This document shows positions 41,761-51,848 of a stretch of 54,779 bases of DNA, piece by piece (the first letter of the stretch is position 1; each line of letters starts with the position of its first letter). This stretch comes from Micromonospora orduensis (GTDB lineage: Bacteria; Actinomycetota; Actinomycetes; Mycobacteriales; Micromonosporaceae), in assembly GCF_006228125.1 (NCBI RefSeq), contig NZ_VDFY01000179.1, positions 1-54,779 of the forward strand. The letters are read 5' to 3'. The position numbers were made by a program, and so were the translations under genes. Below the pieces are notes generated by a model that was not told the origin of the DNA, did no database searches, and was given only the letters and a program-made list of their open reading frames with translations.

Positions 41761-43035
41761 TTAACGGATCGAAGACGGACCGATGTCGTCGGCAGATTCG
41801 CCCATTTCAAGCTGGCAGGCTATCGCCTGATGCCGGCACTCCTCGACAAGATCCTGCTCCTCGTCCGACTGATCGAGGTCTCGGGCCAGTGCCAGGAACG
41901 CGCGACGGGCCTGCCGGAAGTCACCTGCGAGCATCAAGAGGTTCGCGAGGTCCACTCGTAGCGCCACGATCTCGGTGGCCAGCCGCTCACCACCTTGCGG
42001 CACCATGCGGAGGGCCCGCTCCAACGTCTCGGCTGCCTGCAGGAAACGCTCGTTCTCGGCGAGTTCCCTTGCCTGCGCCCGCAACTGCACCAGGTTCTGC
42101 GGGGATCTCTGCGGCGGAACCGGCACGGGGGCGGTATGCGGCGCAGCGTTGGAGAAGGGGTTGTCCGTTCGGGCGGCCACCAGCCCCAGAGAGTCACCGC
42201 CGTCGAGGAAAGGCATCAGTAGCTGACGAACCTCGCGAGCCGATGCGGGCCTTTCCGCTGGGTCCTTGGCCAGCAGGCAGTAGATGAGGTGCGCCAGGTC
42301 ATCGGGAACATCCGATCGATACTCAGTGATGATGGGAATGGGCGCATCGATATGACGGCGCATCATGTCCGGGGCGTTTGCCGCCTCATACGGAGGGTTC
42401 CCGCCAAGCATCTCGAAGAGGATGCAGCCCAAGGCGTACAGATCGGCAGCAGGCCCGACAGGGCCACCCTGGGCCTGCTCGGGTGCGATGTAGGCGGGAG
42501 TCCCGAGCGTCCGCCCGGTTGCGGTCAGGCGAGATGCTCCGGCCGGGCCGAGCAGCGCCGCCACACCGAAATCGAGCACCTTGACCACCCCCGACGGGGT
42601 GATCATGAGGTTCTGGGGCTTCAGGTCACGGTGCACGAGAGAGGCGGCGTGAGCGGCGGCCAGCACCGAACAGACCTGCGCGGCAATGGAAACCGCCTCG
42701 CCGACAGGCAGTCGTTCCTGCTCGGCGATGTGGTCGGCGAGGACGATCCCCGGCACGAGCTGCATGACGAGGAAGAGGTCTTCACCGTGCACGCCCAGGT
42801 CGTGCACGGCCGGCAAGCCAGGATGGTCGAGCCTGGCGGTTGCTCTCGCCTCCCGCCGGAAGCGCTTGCCTGCCGTCTCACGCTCGTCCTCCGGCACCTC
42901 CAACTGTCGGAGAAACTTGATCGCCACCGGCCGGTCGAGTCGCTCGTCGAAGCCGGCCCAGACCTGGCCCATTCCTCCGCGACCGACCGGATACGTCAAC
43001 TCGTACCGGTCACCGACGCGATCCCCCGCCTGCAC
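41761..43035 (-). CDS. Soluble Hanks-type serine/threonine protein kinase
   Basis: 424-residue cytosolic kinase with no membrane helix or PASTA repeats. All main residues are present: glycine loop GRGGMGQV, K40 in VAIKFL, the catalytic motif HRDLKPQN with D137, DFG at 155-157 and the activation-segment motif GTPAYIAPEQA. The C-terminal about 130 residues are helical and TPR-like (ARELAENERFLQAAETLERA, then RVDLANLLMLAGDFRQA). The GTG start at 43035 has GGGAGG about 7 nt upstream. It lies 52 nt downstream of the UvrD-like gene and is probably the last gene of the helicase operon, where it may act as a regulator or phosphorylating effector. Confidence 0.88.
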   Translation of the reverse strand: MQAGDRVGDRYELTYPVGRGGMGQVWAGFDERLDRPVAIKFLRQLEVPEDERETAGKRFRREARATARLDHPGLPAVHDLGVHGEDLFLVMQLVPGIVLADHIAEQERLPVGEAVSIAAQVCSVLAAAHAASLVHRDLKPQNLMITPSGVVKVLDFGVAALLGPAGASRLTATGRTLGTPAYIAPEQAQGGPVGPAADLYALGCILFEMLGGNPPYEAANAPDMMRRHIDAPIPIITEYRSDVPDDLAHLIYCLLAKDPAERPASAREVRQLLMPFLDGGDSLGLVAARTDNPFSNAAPHTAPVPVPPQRSPQNLVQLRAQARELAENERFLQAAETLERALRMVPQGGERLATEIVALRVDLANLLMLAGDFRQARRAFLALARDLDQSDEEQDLVEECRHQAIACQLEMGESADDIGPSSIR

Positions 43036-43087
43036 CTACAGCCTCCCCCCGCATCGCACGCCGACCCCGCCTGAGCAGGAGCGGCAA

Positions 43088-45271
43088 TCAGGCTAGCTGT
43101 CGCTGTACGAGCCGCCCGGTCAGGAACGGACTGGGCGTGCCGTGCCAGAACACCGCAAGCTCGTCACGCGAACGGGTAGCCGCGACGAAAAGCAGCGACC
43201 GGTCGCGCTGGCGTTCACGCTGGTAGCGCTTCGGGTCAGCGTCCCGGTACCTGCTGATCATCTGCCGAGGCACCAGGCCGTCGCTGACCCCAGCGATGAT
43301 CATGCGCTGGTACTCGAGGCCCTTGAATCGGTGCATCGTGCCGATGTGCACGCCGTCAGGCCGCTTCGGGCCATCCGGGCCGATCTCCACCACTTCCAGG
43401 CCGTCAGCCTCCAGTCGGCTGATGACGTCCGCCGCCAGGTCCTTGGTCGGTACGCAGATGGCAACCGAGCCGTCCGTCGGACTGCCCCAAGTGTGCAACT
43501 GCTCGACGATCAGGTCCCGCTCCTGTGCCCACGTCGTGGCACCGCGAAAGACCGGTCGGCCGCCGCGCAGCAGCGAGCGGTAGCCGGCCAGGTTCTCCTC
43601 ACCGCCGTCGAGGTCGTCGTACACCTCCCCCGTCATGATCTGCAGGGCGTCGGCGAGGATCTGACGGGTCGTTCGATAGCTCAGGGTGAGCCTGGACGAC
43701 CGACCGCGAATGTTGACGCCGAGGCTGCTCAACGTGACGTGGTTGTCGTAGATGCGCTGGTGGGTGTCGCCGGTGAGGAACATGTCGTCGGGGCCTGGGG
43801 CGACCATGGCACGCAGCATCTTCCAGTGGGCGGCGCTGAGGTCCTGCGCCTCGTCGACCACCACGTGGCGGTAGCGCGGCCGGTAGAACCCGCCGGACGA
43901 CTCGCCGGCGACGCCGTTGTTCTGGGCCGTGCGGTCCATCTCGAGGCGGGCAGCCCGTTGTGCCACCTGGCGCCAGGTCCAGACGCCTCGGTTCTCCAGC
44001 CAGGTGGTGAACCGCTCGGTCAACTGCCAGATCTGGTCCCGCTCGATCCGGGAGAGGCTGCGACCGCGGTTGGGACGGCGGGCCTTGAAGTAGTCCGTCC
44101 GCGAGTTGAGCACCTGGCCGAGGATCACCTGGGTCCACTCAGCGGCGAGGAACTCCGCCTCCCAGGCGGTCTCGCCGGTCTCGATGAGGAACTCTTCCCA
44201 CAGCTCAAGGACTCGATTGTCGTCCACCACGCGGCGGCTTCCGCCCGCTTTGGCTTCTGCCACCACCCGGCTGGCCAACCGGTCGATGTTGACGATGTCG
44301 ACACGCGACACCAGCTCCTGCCCACCCAACGCCATGAGCCGGGTCCGCAGGTCGGCAGCCAGGTTCCGGTTGAAGGTGGTGAGCAGGATCGGCTTGTCCG
44401 CTCCGTCTGGCAACTGCCGGGCGAGATGCGCCACGCGGTGCAGGGCGACGATCGTCTTGCCGGTGCCCGGGCCACCACCAACCCGCGCCGGGCCGTTGTA
44501 GCGGCGCTCGACCAGCTTGCGCTGAGTGGGGTGCAGGAAGATCTGCCACCGCTCGAAGGCCTCGCCGAGCATCGCCTGCAATGCCTCGTCGTCGGTGGTC
44601 ACCTGCGTGGCGGGGCGTTCCACTGCCGCCTCGAAGTCCTCGGGGTCGACCGGCTCGTCGGCGCGGACCGGGTCCGTGACCTGTTGCAGCACGTCGTCGT
44701 AAGGGGTGCCGTCGAAGAGCGCGAAGAGCACGTCGGTGGTGAGCTGCGGCGCCCTGTCGAGCAGTTCCAGCAGCTCGGCCTCGGTGGTCAGTTCCCGGAT
44801 CTGTGGTAGCAGCGGCTCGGATACGCCGAGATCCAGCAGCTGCGCGTCCGTGTAGGTGTCGAAGAGCGGTTTCTGCGCGGGCTCCGGTTCCACGTCCGGC
44901 GGCACCACCCGACCGATGATGCTGTCACCAACGGGCGCCATGTCGATGACCTCGATGCCGCCGGTGATCCGGTTGATGCGGTACGCGTACCGGGAGATGT
45001 CGTCGTACACCTCACCGCGGTGCTTGACCGCGACGAGCAGGTAGTCGCGCTCGGAGATGTGCAACAGCAGCGCGCGGTAGTCCTTGTTGACCCGGGCGGA
45101 CATCAGCCGGGAGTCGCTGTTGAGCGCCTTCAGGTTGAGCCCCGGGTTCTCCGGGTTGTGCCGGAACTTGTGCATGAACTCGTAGACCGCTCCGATGTCG
45201 GCGCGGGTGAGCTTCATGACCTCCTTGTCGGCCCGGTCCAGCATCCGCAGGGTTGTTGCTCCGGTGCTCAT
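43088..45271 (-). CDS. UvrD/Rep-like SF1 helicase with ParE/RelE-like N-terminus
   Basis: 727-residue protein. The N-terminal about 110 residues (IGAVYEFMHKFRHNPENPGL, then YRALLLHISERDYLLVAVKH) resemble a RelE/ParE-type toxin fold, known at the start of some UvrD-like helicases. The SF1 helicase core follows, with Walker A VGGGPGTGKTIVALH near residue 272, Walker B VVVDEAQDLS near 473, DMFLTGDTHQRIY, TMHRFKGLEY and the final motif LLFVAATRSRDELAVF. ATG at 45271 overlaps the stop of the giant helicase gene by 4 nt, so they are coupled. Likely unwinds or translocates on DNA in the same complex or pathway. Confidence 0.88.
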   Translation of the reverse strand: MSTGATTLRMLDRADKEVMKLTRADIGAVYEFMHKFRHNPENPGLNLKALNSDSRLMSARVNKDYRALLLHISERDYLLVAVKHRGEVYDDISRYAYRINRITGGIEVIDMAPVGDSIIGRVVPPDVEPEPAQKPLFDTYTDAQLLDLGVSEPLLPQIRELTTEAELLELLDRAPQLTTDVLFALFDGTPYDDVLQQVTDPVRADEPVDPEDFEAAVERPATQVTTDDEALQAMLGEAFERWQIFLHPTQRKLVERRYNGPARVGGGPGTGKTIVALHRVAHLARQLPDGADKPILLTTFNRNLAADLRTRLMALGGQELVSRVDIVNIDRLASRVVAEAKAGGSRRVVDDNRVLELWEEFLIETGETAWEAEFLAAEWTQVILGQVLNSRTDYFKARRPNRGRSLSRIERDQIWQLTERFTTWLENRGVWTWRQVAQRAARLEMDRTAQNNGVAGESSGGFYRPRYRHVVVDEAQDLSAAHWKMLRAMVAPGPDDMFLTGDTHQRIYDNHVTLSSLGVNIRGRSSRLTLSYRTTRQILADALQIMTGEVYDDLDGGEENLAGYRSLLRGGRPVFRGATTWAQERDLIVEQLHTWGSPTDGSVAICVPTKDLAADVISRLEADGLEVVEIGPDGPKRPDGVHIGTMHRFKGLEYQRMIIAGVSDGLVPRQMISRYRDADPKRYQRERQRDRSLLFVAATRSRDELAVFWHGTPSPFLTGRLVQRQLA

Positions 45272-48200
45272 CGACTTTCTCCCCCGCTCGTCGCCTTGAT
45301 CTCTGCGGCCAACTCGTCAACCGACCACTCCCGAGCGGTGCGGGCATGCCAGCCCGCTTCCGCGTACGCCCGGTCGCGATCTTCCGTCTCCGGGTCGTCG
45401 GACGGACCGGTGAGCACGATCGCGATCCGCCGGTCGGGCCAGGCCAACTCAGCCTGCCAACCCTGGTCGCCCAGCTCGTAGCCGACGACCGGTGCGGGCA
45501 GATCCTGCCGCGCGAGCTGCTGGACCAGCTGATCCAGAGTGTTCTCGGCCGGGTCCAGGTAACGCAGGACTTCCCGCCACGGCGACTCCGTGTCGAGCGT
45601 TTCGGGCTCGGCGGCCGCCGGCTGCGCCGCAACGCCAAGCCACGTTGCCGTCTCCTCGTCAAGCGGCAACGCGCGTTGAGCGAGCACGAGCCCGGTGCCC
45701 TCAGTGACCGCCATCGAGGCCGGCTCGAAGGCATCAAGTGTGGACACGGCGAGCTGACCTGCATCGCCGCCACCATTGCCAAGGAACTGGATGACGTTGC
45801 CCCAGGCAAGCCACGCGGCCCAGCGGTCCTTGTGGCCCTCATCTGCGACCGCGGCAGGCAGATCGTCGATGACGGCGAGAGCTGACATCGTCGGCATCGG
45901 TTTGCTGCGCGCGTCGAGGACGATCGTCACCGGGCAGCCCGCGTTGTCCTGAGATCGGGCGACCATGATGTGCCGCGCGGTCGACGGCGGCAGAGATCTT
46001 CCACGCAGAGCAGCGGTCAACCGTTCCGCGACGCCTGCAGAGTCGGTGGTGCTGTTGTCCCGGGCCTGCTTGAGCATGCCCCACAGAGCGGCCTCCGCCC
46101 GCCGCTGCCAACGGTCAAGATCAGGATCGGCGAGGAAGCGCATGAGCTGTTCGATCGGATTGACCCAGATCGTCTCCTCAAGCTCTGCGGGATCCGCGCC
46201 AGGAAGCAGGCCACGGAACTTCTCCCGGGCGGTCTGCTTGCTCAGTCCGCCGTACGGAATCCACCGCCCCTGCCCCTCCGCGCTCCCCCAGGTCTTGACG
46301 TCGTCCCAGGTGGCCGCGAAGACCAAATAGCCGTGGGCGCGGAGTCGGGCCCGCTTCTCGGCGTCGTCCGCGAGCCGGTTGTACTGAGATGAGGCGTGGT
46401 ACTTGAACCCATCCAGATAGACCGCCACCTCTGGCGACGGAGCATCGAGGCGCTTGAAGTGGACGTCGGGGCGGGTGCCTCGAACGGTGTTCTGCAGTTT
46501 CATCTGCCAGTGGGTGACGCTCTGGCCGTTGTCGCGGACGAACCGAAGGTCAGCGATGCGGGCGCCGTCATGATCGGTGCGCGGTTCGATCCGCAGGCCC
46601 GAGGTGGGTGTCTCGCCAAGCGCCAGCAACTTGGTGAGGAAACGCATCTCCAACTCGCTCTCGACCTGATGGATCAGCGAGATCTCGTCCGTGCGGGTGC
46701 CCTCCTGGACATCCCAGTTGTCGAGGAGTTTGTGCAGCATCCCCAACGCCTCGTCACGGCTCATCAGGGCGAAGTGCTCGTTACGCGCATGCCGCAGAAG
46801 ACAACGGTGGCACGCCGCCCTGCCTTCGTTTCGGCAGACGCAGTCGGCAATTCGCTGCCGCGCGAGCTCCAGGACCGCCCGGAACTCCTCCGGTTTGGCG
46901 AGGCGGTGTAGATAACCGGTGCCTTGCGGCTGGGTGTCGTAGACGACCACGAAGTTGCGTGTTCCGTCGCTCTGCCCATCCGGCATGGTGGCCGGCACAG
47001 CCTGAAGGTGGGCGGGGTCCCCGCCGTACTGCGCGGCGATCCCGAGACGGATAGCGGCGGCGAACGACGCGATGCGCTCCTGCACCACAGCCGTCGCGGC
47101 CGGGATCAGGATGCGCAGCGCCTCGGTTTCCAGCTCGTGGGCGAGGATCAGATCGACGTGGGCGTCCGCAGCGGCAGGCGAGCGCCGGTACGGGCACCAG
47201 GGCCGGTGGTGCTCGGCGCCCTTCAGGACGGTCGACCCGGACGTCTCCGCAGCGAGTTGTTGGCTTACCGCCGGGGCACCATCGACCGTGGTCCCGCCGC
47301 ATGCGGTGCAGGTGTGGAACCGATTGATCCGCACCTCTTCGCCTGCGAAGAGTTCAGCTGCCCGGTCGTAGCGCTGCGCTCCAAGGTTGAAGTTCCGGAT
47401 CATCGCGTGCCGGCTGTAGTCGACACCGAACGTGTCGTGAGCGTGCCGCCAGGAAGAATCGACCTTCGCCGGGTCGACGTCGACGGCGATGGTGGTCGCG
47501 TAGAAGCGCCGGTCACGGTCGTCGCTGTCGTCGCGGATTCGGGCGTCGTCGCGCTTGTCGCGGCTGAGCACCCGGGTCGGTTGGAGGACCTGGAACAGTC
47601 GCCCGTGATCGGCGATGCCCGGGTCCAGACAACGCGGGCAGGCGCTGGTGTCCTCCTTGGCGAGGTGGGTGCGGGCGTAGCCACACTGGGCGCAGATCCG
47701 CCACTGCTCATACGCCGGCCGGTCCGTCGGACCGACGTCGAGCCCCGAGATCTCGTGCTTGTAACCCCGCACGTAGTAACTGTTGCCGGGAGCGATCTCG
47801 ACCAGCGCCTGCCGGGCGGGGCGGGCGTACTCGCGCAGTTCGCTGTGAAAACGGCGATCGCCGTCGACCTTGTCCTCCCAGGTCAGGGTGGCTTCGAGGT
47901 CGGTCCGGCTGTCGATGAGCGCGTAGTTCGGCAGTAGACCGAACTCGACCATCGTGCCGTGCGCGGCAGCCGCGCTGACCTCCCGCAATCGGCGACGGAC
48001 CGCACCCTCCTCCGCCTTCAACATCTTGATTTCGCGGGCGTGGTCCGGGTCGCTGGGCACCAGCGTGCCCCGGGCGGCGGCGAGTTCCTGCATCCGGCGC
48101 CGCAGGTCGGCCAGTCGGGAGTCCCAGACCTCGTCGGCTTCCTTGACCCGGTGGACGATGCCATCGGCCGCGAACTCCCGCAGTTGATCTGCGGCAGCGC

Positions 48201-51200
48201 GAAGGACCTTGTCCCCGAACAAACTCAGGAAGCCCTCCACCAGCCGTCCGCTGTCGCGGCGACCAGCCTCAGCGAGGCCGGTCAGCCAGCCGGTCGGCCC
48301 GAACAGCACGTGTGCCCGCCGTGGCATCGGCAGCACCCCGGCGAGGCGGCCACGGGCGGCCAGGTCGATCAGGTGCGCGAGGTACTGGCGGCGCAGGATC
48401 TCCACGGCGGAGAGGAAACAGCCGGGCGGGACGATCTGGCCGGCGATCATGTCGCGGGGATCGGTGAGGTAGTAGCGATCCCGCTCGGATCGCCCGACCA
48501 GGGTCAGCACGAGCGCGTTGCCGCTCTTGCGGCCGGCGCGGCCCGCCCGCTGGACGTAGTTGGCCGGACCGTGCGGGAGGGACGCCAGCACCACGGCGGA
48601 GAGGGCTCCGATGTCGATGCCCATTTCGAGGGTGGGCGTGCAGGAGAGCACGTTGGGGTCGGTGTAGCGCTCGCCGTCGCGGAACTGCTTCTCCACCGTC
48701 TCCCGTTGGGCGCGGGTCAGCATGCCGGTGTGTTCACCGGTGACGACCCGGAACACCGGGCTGTCCAGGTAGAGCCGGCGGTAGTAGTCGTCGGCGGCGC
48801 TGTCGTCGTGAGCCCCCTGGAGCTGGCCCCTACACCGGTACTGCCGGCACGGCTGGCCGATCCAGTCGGCCACCCGGTCGGGGTGCTCGGTCTGCTGCCA
48901 GTGGCAGGTGTCGCAGCCGACTCCGGCAGTCACGGCGGACGCGTCGTCGAGTCGGGTCACCCGCAGGTGGCCGGGCATCAGCCCGTACACCTTGTTGCCG
49001 TCCTCGGTGTCGCCAACGGCGACCACGCCTTCTGCGGCGAGGGCCGGCAGCAGTTGGCTGAGGAACCCGGCAGCGTCACCGGAGTCGAGGCCAAGGCAGC
49101 GCGACGTCCAGTCCTGGTACCAGTTGCCGCGCGCGGTGATCACGTCGAATTCCGAGCGGGACTTCGGCGTCGCGAGCAGGAACGCGGGCGCGGACAGGCC
49201 CTTCGGGAACGCGGGCATCCCGGCGGGCCGGCCGCCCCAGATCTGCCACCGGGTGCCGCCGCGCTTGAGGTACGGCGCCAGCCACTCGTGGAACACCGCG
49301 CCCCGGGTCCGTAGCCGTTCCAGCAGACCGCGGAGGAAGGCGAGGTAGCGGGCGTCGTCCGGCGCCATTCCGGCCAGGTGACCGGGGCCGGTGAGGTGAA
49401 CGTCCCGGCAGATCGCGGCGGCTCGCGCCGGATCGTCCAGGGCCACCTCGACAGCCACGCTACGAGTCAACTCCAGGGTGCGGCCCTGGCGCGAACGCAA
49501 GCCGGTCTCCATCACGGTGGCGAAGACGAGCCGTTCGCTGATCAGCTCCCAAGTCTCCCGGCTACCGTTGTGCTCGCCAGCGAGCAAGCTGTCGACTCCG
49601 GGCTGATCGTGCAGGTCCGGCGGCACGACGGTGGAGAGGATCTCCGGCTTCGCCGCCTCCTCGATCATCCTGACGAAGAGGTCGTCGAGCCCGATCGACT
49701 CCCCGGCGTTCAGCCGGCCGGCGAGCAGGGACCGCAGCGAGAACGAGTAGGACCGGTTGGCGACGAAACCGGCCCTGTGCGCGGCGTCCTGCACCGAGTC
49801 GTTGAAGAGCAGCGTCTTCTTCTCGGCCTCGTCCAACTCCCCGCCGGTGAAGAGTTGCGTGATCGCCACCGAGGCGAGGGTGGCCAGGCCGGCGCCGAGG
49901 AAGCGGATGCCGTGGTCCAGTTCGCAGGACGGGCAGCGGTCCTTCTCTGCGCCGTCGATGTCGAGAACGTCGCCGAGCACGACGATCGCGTCGTCTGTGG
50001 GCTTGCGGTCGCGCTGCTCGTCGAAGGGGCGCACCCGACGGCCGTACTCCAGGACCAGCAGGCCTCGGGAGCGCTGGCGTACCTCGTCGTCGGTCGCGGC
50101 GATCAGCGCGCGGACCCGGCGCTTGTCCCGACCGACGCTGGCGCGGTAGATCTTGTCGGGGTCGGTTTCCAGCTCCTGTGGATCCTTCTCGGGCGACAGC
50201 GCCATCCAGCCGGATCGACCGCAGTGCCGGCAGTAGATGGCCGGTAACCGTGGGTAACGATTGTCGGCCACGACCGCGTCGGTATCGGTGGCGTACGGGT
50301 CCAGCTCGCGCGGCGCTTCGCCGTACCAACCGAAGGCAGCCTCGTGGGAGGTGCCGCGAAGCAGGCGGGAGACGGCGCGTACCCAAAGGTGGGTTTCGAT
50401 GTTGAGCAGCGGGCGGCCGGGAACAGCCGGGTTCTGCGCGATGGAGAGCAGGCCGACGAACCGGGCGAGAGCCTTCGCCGTGATCTCCGGCGGGGTCTTC
50501 ATCACGCTGCCCCAGCCGGTGGCGTTCTTGCGGGGCAGCACGTCGATGATCTCGTCGAGCGTGCATGGCCGCGCCTGGAGCGAGTCGAGCACCGCCTTCG
50601 TCAACGGATGCTGGCGGAGCAGCTCGCCGAGTCGGGTCGGGGCGTCGAGGCAGCGCTCACCGACGACCAGCTCGGCGACCTCGGCCATCATCAACTCGGG
50701 GTCGCGGTCGTCGACGGCGGCGAGCTGCTCCGGGCTAGGTAGCGGCAGGCTGAAGTCCTGGCGGGCGACGAACTCGCCGGCCCCGTACCGGTCCTCCCCC
50801 GCCAGCGACCCGGCGTCGAAGGCAACGCCGAAGACCTGCTCGGCGACCTCGCGGATCGCGGTACAACCGTCCCGGCCGCCGCCCTCACCGAGCGTCGCGG
50901 AGGTGGCGACGGGGCAAATCGGGCCGAGCGGCCTCTCCGGCTCGTCGAGGTCGAGCGCGGCGGCGAGCCGGCGCAGCAGCATCGCCACGTCGGTGCCCTG
51001 CGCGCCGTCGTAGGTGTGGAACTCGTCCAGCACCACGTACGCCGGCTCGGCGCCCTCCCAGAGCGGCAGGTCGTCGGCGCGCTGGAGCAGGAGGTCAAGC
51101 ATCTTGTAGTTGGTGATAAGGATGTCCGGCGGCGTGCGGCGCATCTCCGACCGCTTGGTGAACACGTGCGGGTACTCGATGGCCGCGACGTCCCCGATGT

Positions 51201-51696
51201 AGAGGCCGGCGGTGACCTGGCTGAGCGCCGGGTCGGAAAGCAGCTCATTGATGCGCTGCGTCTGGTCCGTCGCGAGGGCGTTCATCGGGTAGAGCAGGAT
51301 CGCCTTGACACCGGCTTTGCCCTGCTGCTTCTGTCGCCGGCAGTGGTCGAGCACCGGGATCAGGAACGACTCCGTCTTACCCGAGCCGGTGCCGGTGGTG
51401 ATCAGGGTCGGCTCGGCCGCCTTGCCCTTCGTCGACAACCGGGCGAACGCGTTCGCCTGGTGCAGGTACGGGGTAAAACCGGCCGGCGCCCAGTCGAGGT
51501 GCGCCCGCCAGTCGCCCTCTGCCGGGCGGAAGGGGGTGCGGATCCGCAGGTACGGGCCACGGAAGATGCCCTGCTCCGGGTGGGAGAGGAAGCCCTCCAG
51601 GCCCTGGCGTACGCCGTCCTCGGTCAGGCCGAAGGTGGTGGTCAGGTACTGGGTGAGGGTCCGACGCAGTGTGTCGGCGGCGATGGTCGGCCTCAT
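45268..51696 (-). CDS. Giant DEAD-box helicase with DUF1998 and PD-(D/E)xK/Vsr-like nuclease (DruE/DrmAB-like)
   Basis: 2142-residue protein. The N-terminal helicase has Walker A TGTGSGKTE (K107), the box DEFH (224-227) and motif III ATSATLGEG; the helicase C domain has TPTLEMGIDIGAL and QRAGRAGR near 1050. Cysteine pairs (CRHCGRSG, CPSCELD, CDTCHW, CAQCGYARTH) and the late motif CHRCLLRHARNEHF mark a DUF1998 region as in DruE of Druantia and DrmB of DISARM. At about 1740-1810 is a nuclease-like segment (RPDVHFKRL, EVAVYLDGFKYHASS, RLRAHGYLVFAATWDDV) of Vsr/DUF559 type. ATG 51696 has a weak GGTGAT upstream; a longer start at 51750 is TTG without support. First gene of a leftward operon with UvrD-like and kinase genes. 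Confidence 0.82.
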   Translation of the reverse strand: MRPTIAADTLRRTLTQYLTTTFGLTEDGVRQGLEGFLSHPEQGIFRGPYLRIRTPFRPAEGDWRAHLDWAPAGFTPYLHQANAFARLSTKGKAAEPTLITTGTGSGKTESFLIPVLDHCRRQKQQGKAGVKAILLYPMNALATDQTQRINELLSDPALSQVTAGLYIGDVAAIEYPHVFTKRSEMRRTPPDILITNYKMLDLLLQRADDLPLWEGAEPAYVVLDEFHTYDGAQGTDVAMLLRRLAAALDLDEPERPLGPICPVATSATLGEGGGRDGCTAIREVAEQVFGVAFDAGSLAGEDRYGAGEFVARQDFSLPLPSPEQLAAVDDRDPELMMAEVAELVVGERCLDAPTRLGELLRQHPLTKAVLDSLQARPCTLDEIIDVLPRKNATGWGSVMKTPPEITAKALARFVGLLSIAQNPAVPGRPLLNIETHLWVRAVSRLLRGTSHEAAFGWYGEAPRELDPYATDTDAVVADNRYPRLPAIYCRHCGRSGWMALSPEKDPQELETDPDKIYRASVGRDKRRVRALIAATDDEVRQRSRGLLVLEYGRRVRPFDEQRDRKPTDDAIVVLGDVLDIDGAEKDRCPSCELDHGIRFLGAGLATLASVAITQLFTGGELDEAEKKTLLFNDSVQDAAHRAGFVANRSYSFSLRSLLAGRLNAGESIGLDDLFVRMIEEAAKPEILSTVVPPDLHDQPGVDSLLAGEHNGSRETWELISERLVFATVMETGLRSRQGRTLELTRSVAVEVALDDPARAAAICRDVHLTGPGHLAGMAPDDARYLAFLRGLLERLRTRGAVFHEWLAPYLKRGGTRWQIWGGRPAGMPAFPKGLSAPAFLLATPKSRSEFDVITARGNWYQDWTSRCLGLDSGDAAGFLSQLLPALAAEGVVAVGDTEDGNKVYGLMPGHLRVTRLDDASAVTAGVGCDTCHWQQTEHPDRVADWIGQPCRQYRCRGQLQGAHDDSAADDYYRRLYLDSPVFRVVTGEHTGMLTRAQRETVEKQFRDGERYTDPNVLSCTPTLEMGIDIGALSAVVLASLPHGPANYVQRAGRAGRKSGNALVLTLVGRSERDRYYLTDPRDMIAGQIVPPGCFLSAVEILRRQYLAHLIDLAARGRLAGVLPMPRRAHVLFGPTGWLTGLAEAGRRDSGRLVEGFLSLFGDKVLRAAADQLREFAADGIVHRVKEADEVWDSRLADLRRRMQELAAARGTLVPSDPDHAREIKMLKAEEGAVRRRLREVSAAAAHGTMVEFGLLPNYALIDSRTDLEATLTWEDKVDGDRRFHSELREYARPARQALVEIAPGNSYYVRGYKHEISGLDVGPTDRPAYEQWRICAQCGYARTHLAKEDTSACPRCLDPGIADHGRLFQVLQPTRVLSRDKRDDARIRDDSDDRDRRFYATTIAVDVDPAKVDSSWRHAHDTFGVDYSRHAMIRNFNLGAQRYDRAAELFAGEEVRINRFHTCTACGGTTVDGAPAVSQQLAAETSGSTVLKGAEHHRPWCPYRRSPAAADAHVDLILAHELETEALRILIPAATAVVQERIASFAAAIRLGIAAQYGGDPAHLQAVPATMPDGQSDGTRNFVVVYDTQPQGTGYLHRLAKPEEFRAVLELARQRIADCVCRNEGRAACHRCLLRHARNEHFALMSRDEALGMLHKLLDNWDVQEGTRTDEISLIHQVESELEMRFLTKLLALGETPTSGLRIEPRTDHDGARIADLRFVRDNGQSVTHWQMKLQNTVRGTRPDVHFKRLDAPSPEVAVYLDGFKYHASSQYNRLADDAEKRARLRAHGYLVFAATWDDVKTWGSAEGQGRWIPYGGLSKQTAREKFRGLLPGADPAELEETIWVNPIEQLMRFLADPDLDRWQRRAEAALWGMLKQARDNSTTDSAGVAERLTAALRGRSLPPSTARHIMVARSQDNAGCPVTIVLDARSKPMPTMSALAVIDDLPAAVADEGHKDRWAAWLAWGNVIQFLGNGGGDAGQLAVSTLDAFEPASMAVTEGTGLVLAQRALPLDEETATWLGVAAQPAAAEPETLDTESPWREVLRYLDPAENTLDQLVQQLARQDLPAPVVGYELGDQGWQAELAWPDRRIAIVLTGPSDDPETEDRDRAYAEAGWHARTAREWSVDELAAEIKATSGGESR

Positions 51697-51848
51697 GAGC
51701 GGATCACCGCCGCATGCTACTTCACCCCTTACCGGGGTTGACCTGCCCAACAGCCCGCTGGCGGGGTGAGTCGGATTCGCGACACCCGCGTCTGTCGATC
51801 AACATCTACGCTGCGACGACCTGAATCCGACGGACGGGCAGATACTCC

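Noticed and set aside
51697..51750. Upstream TTG start at 51750 for the giant helicase
   Set aside because: Adds 18 residues of non-family sequence and lies in the divergent promoter region.
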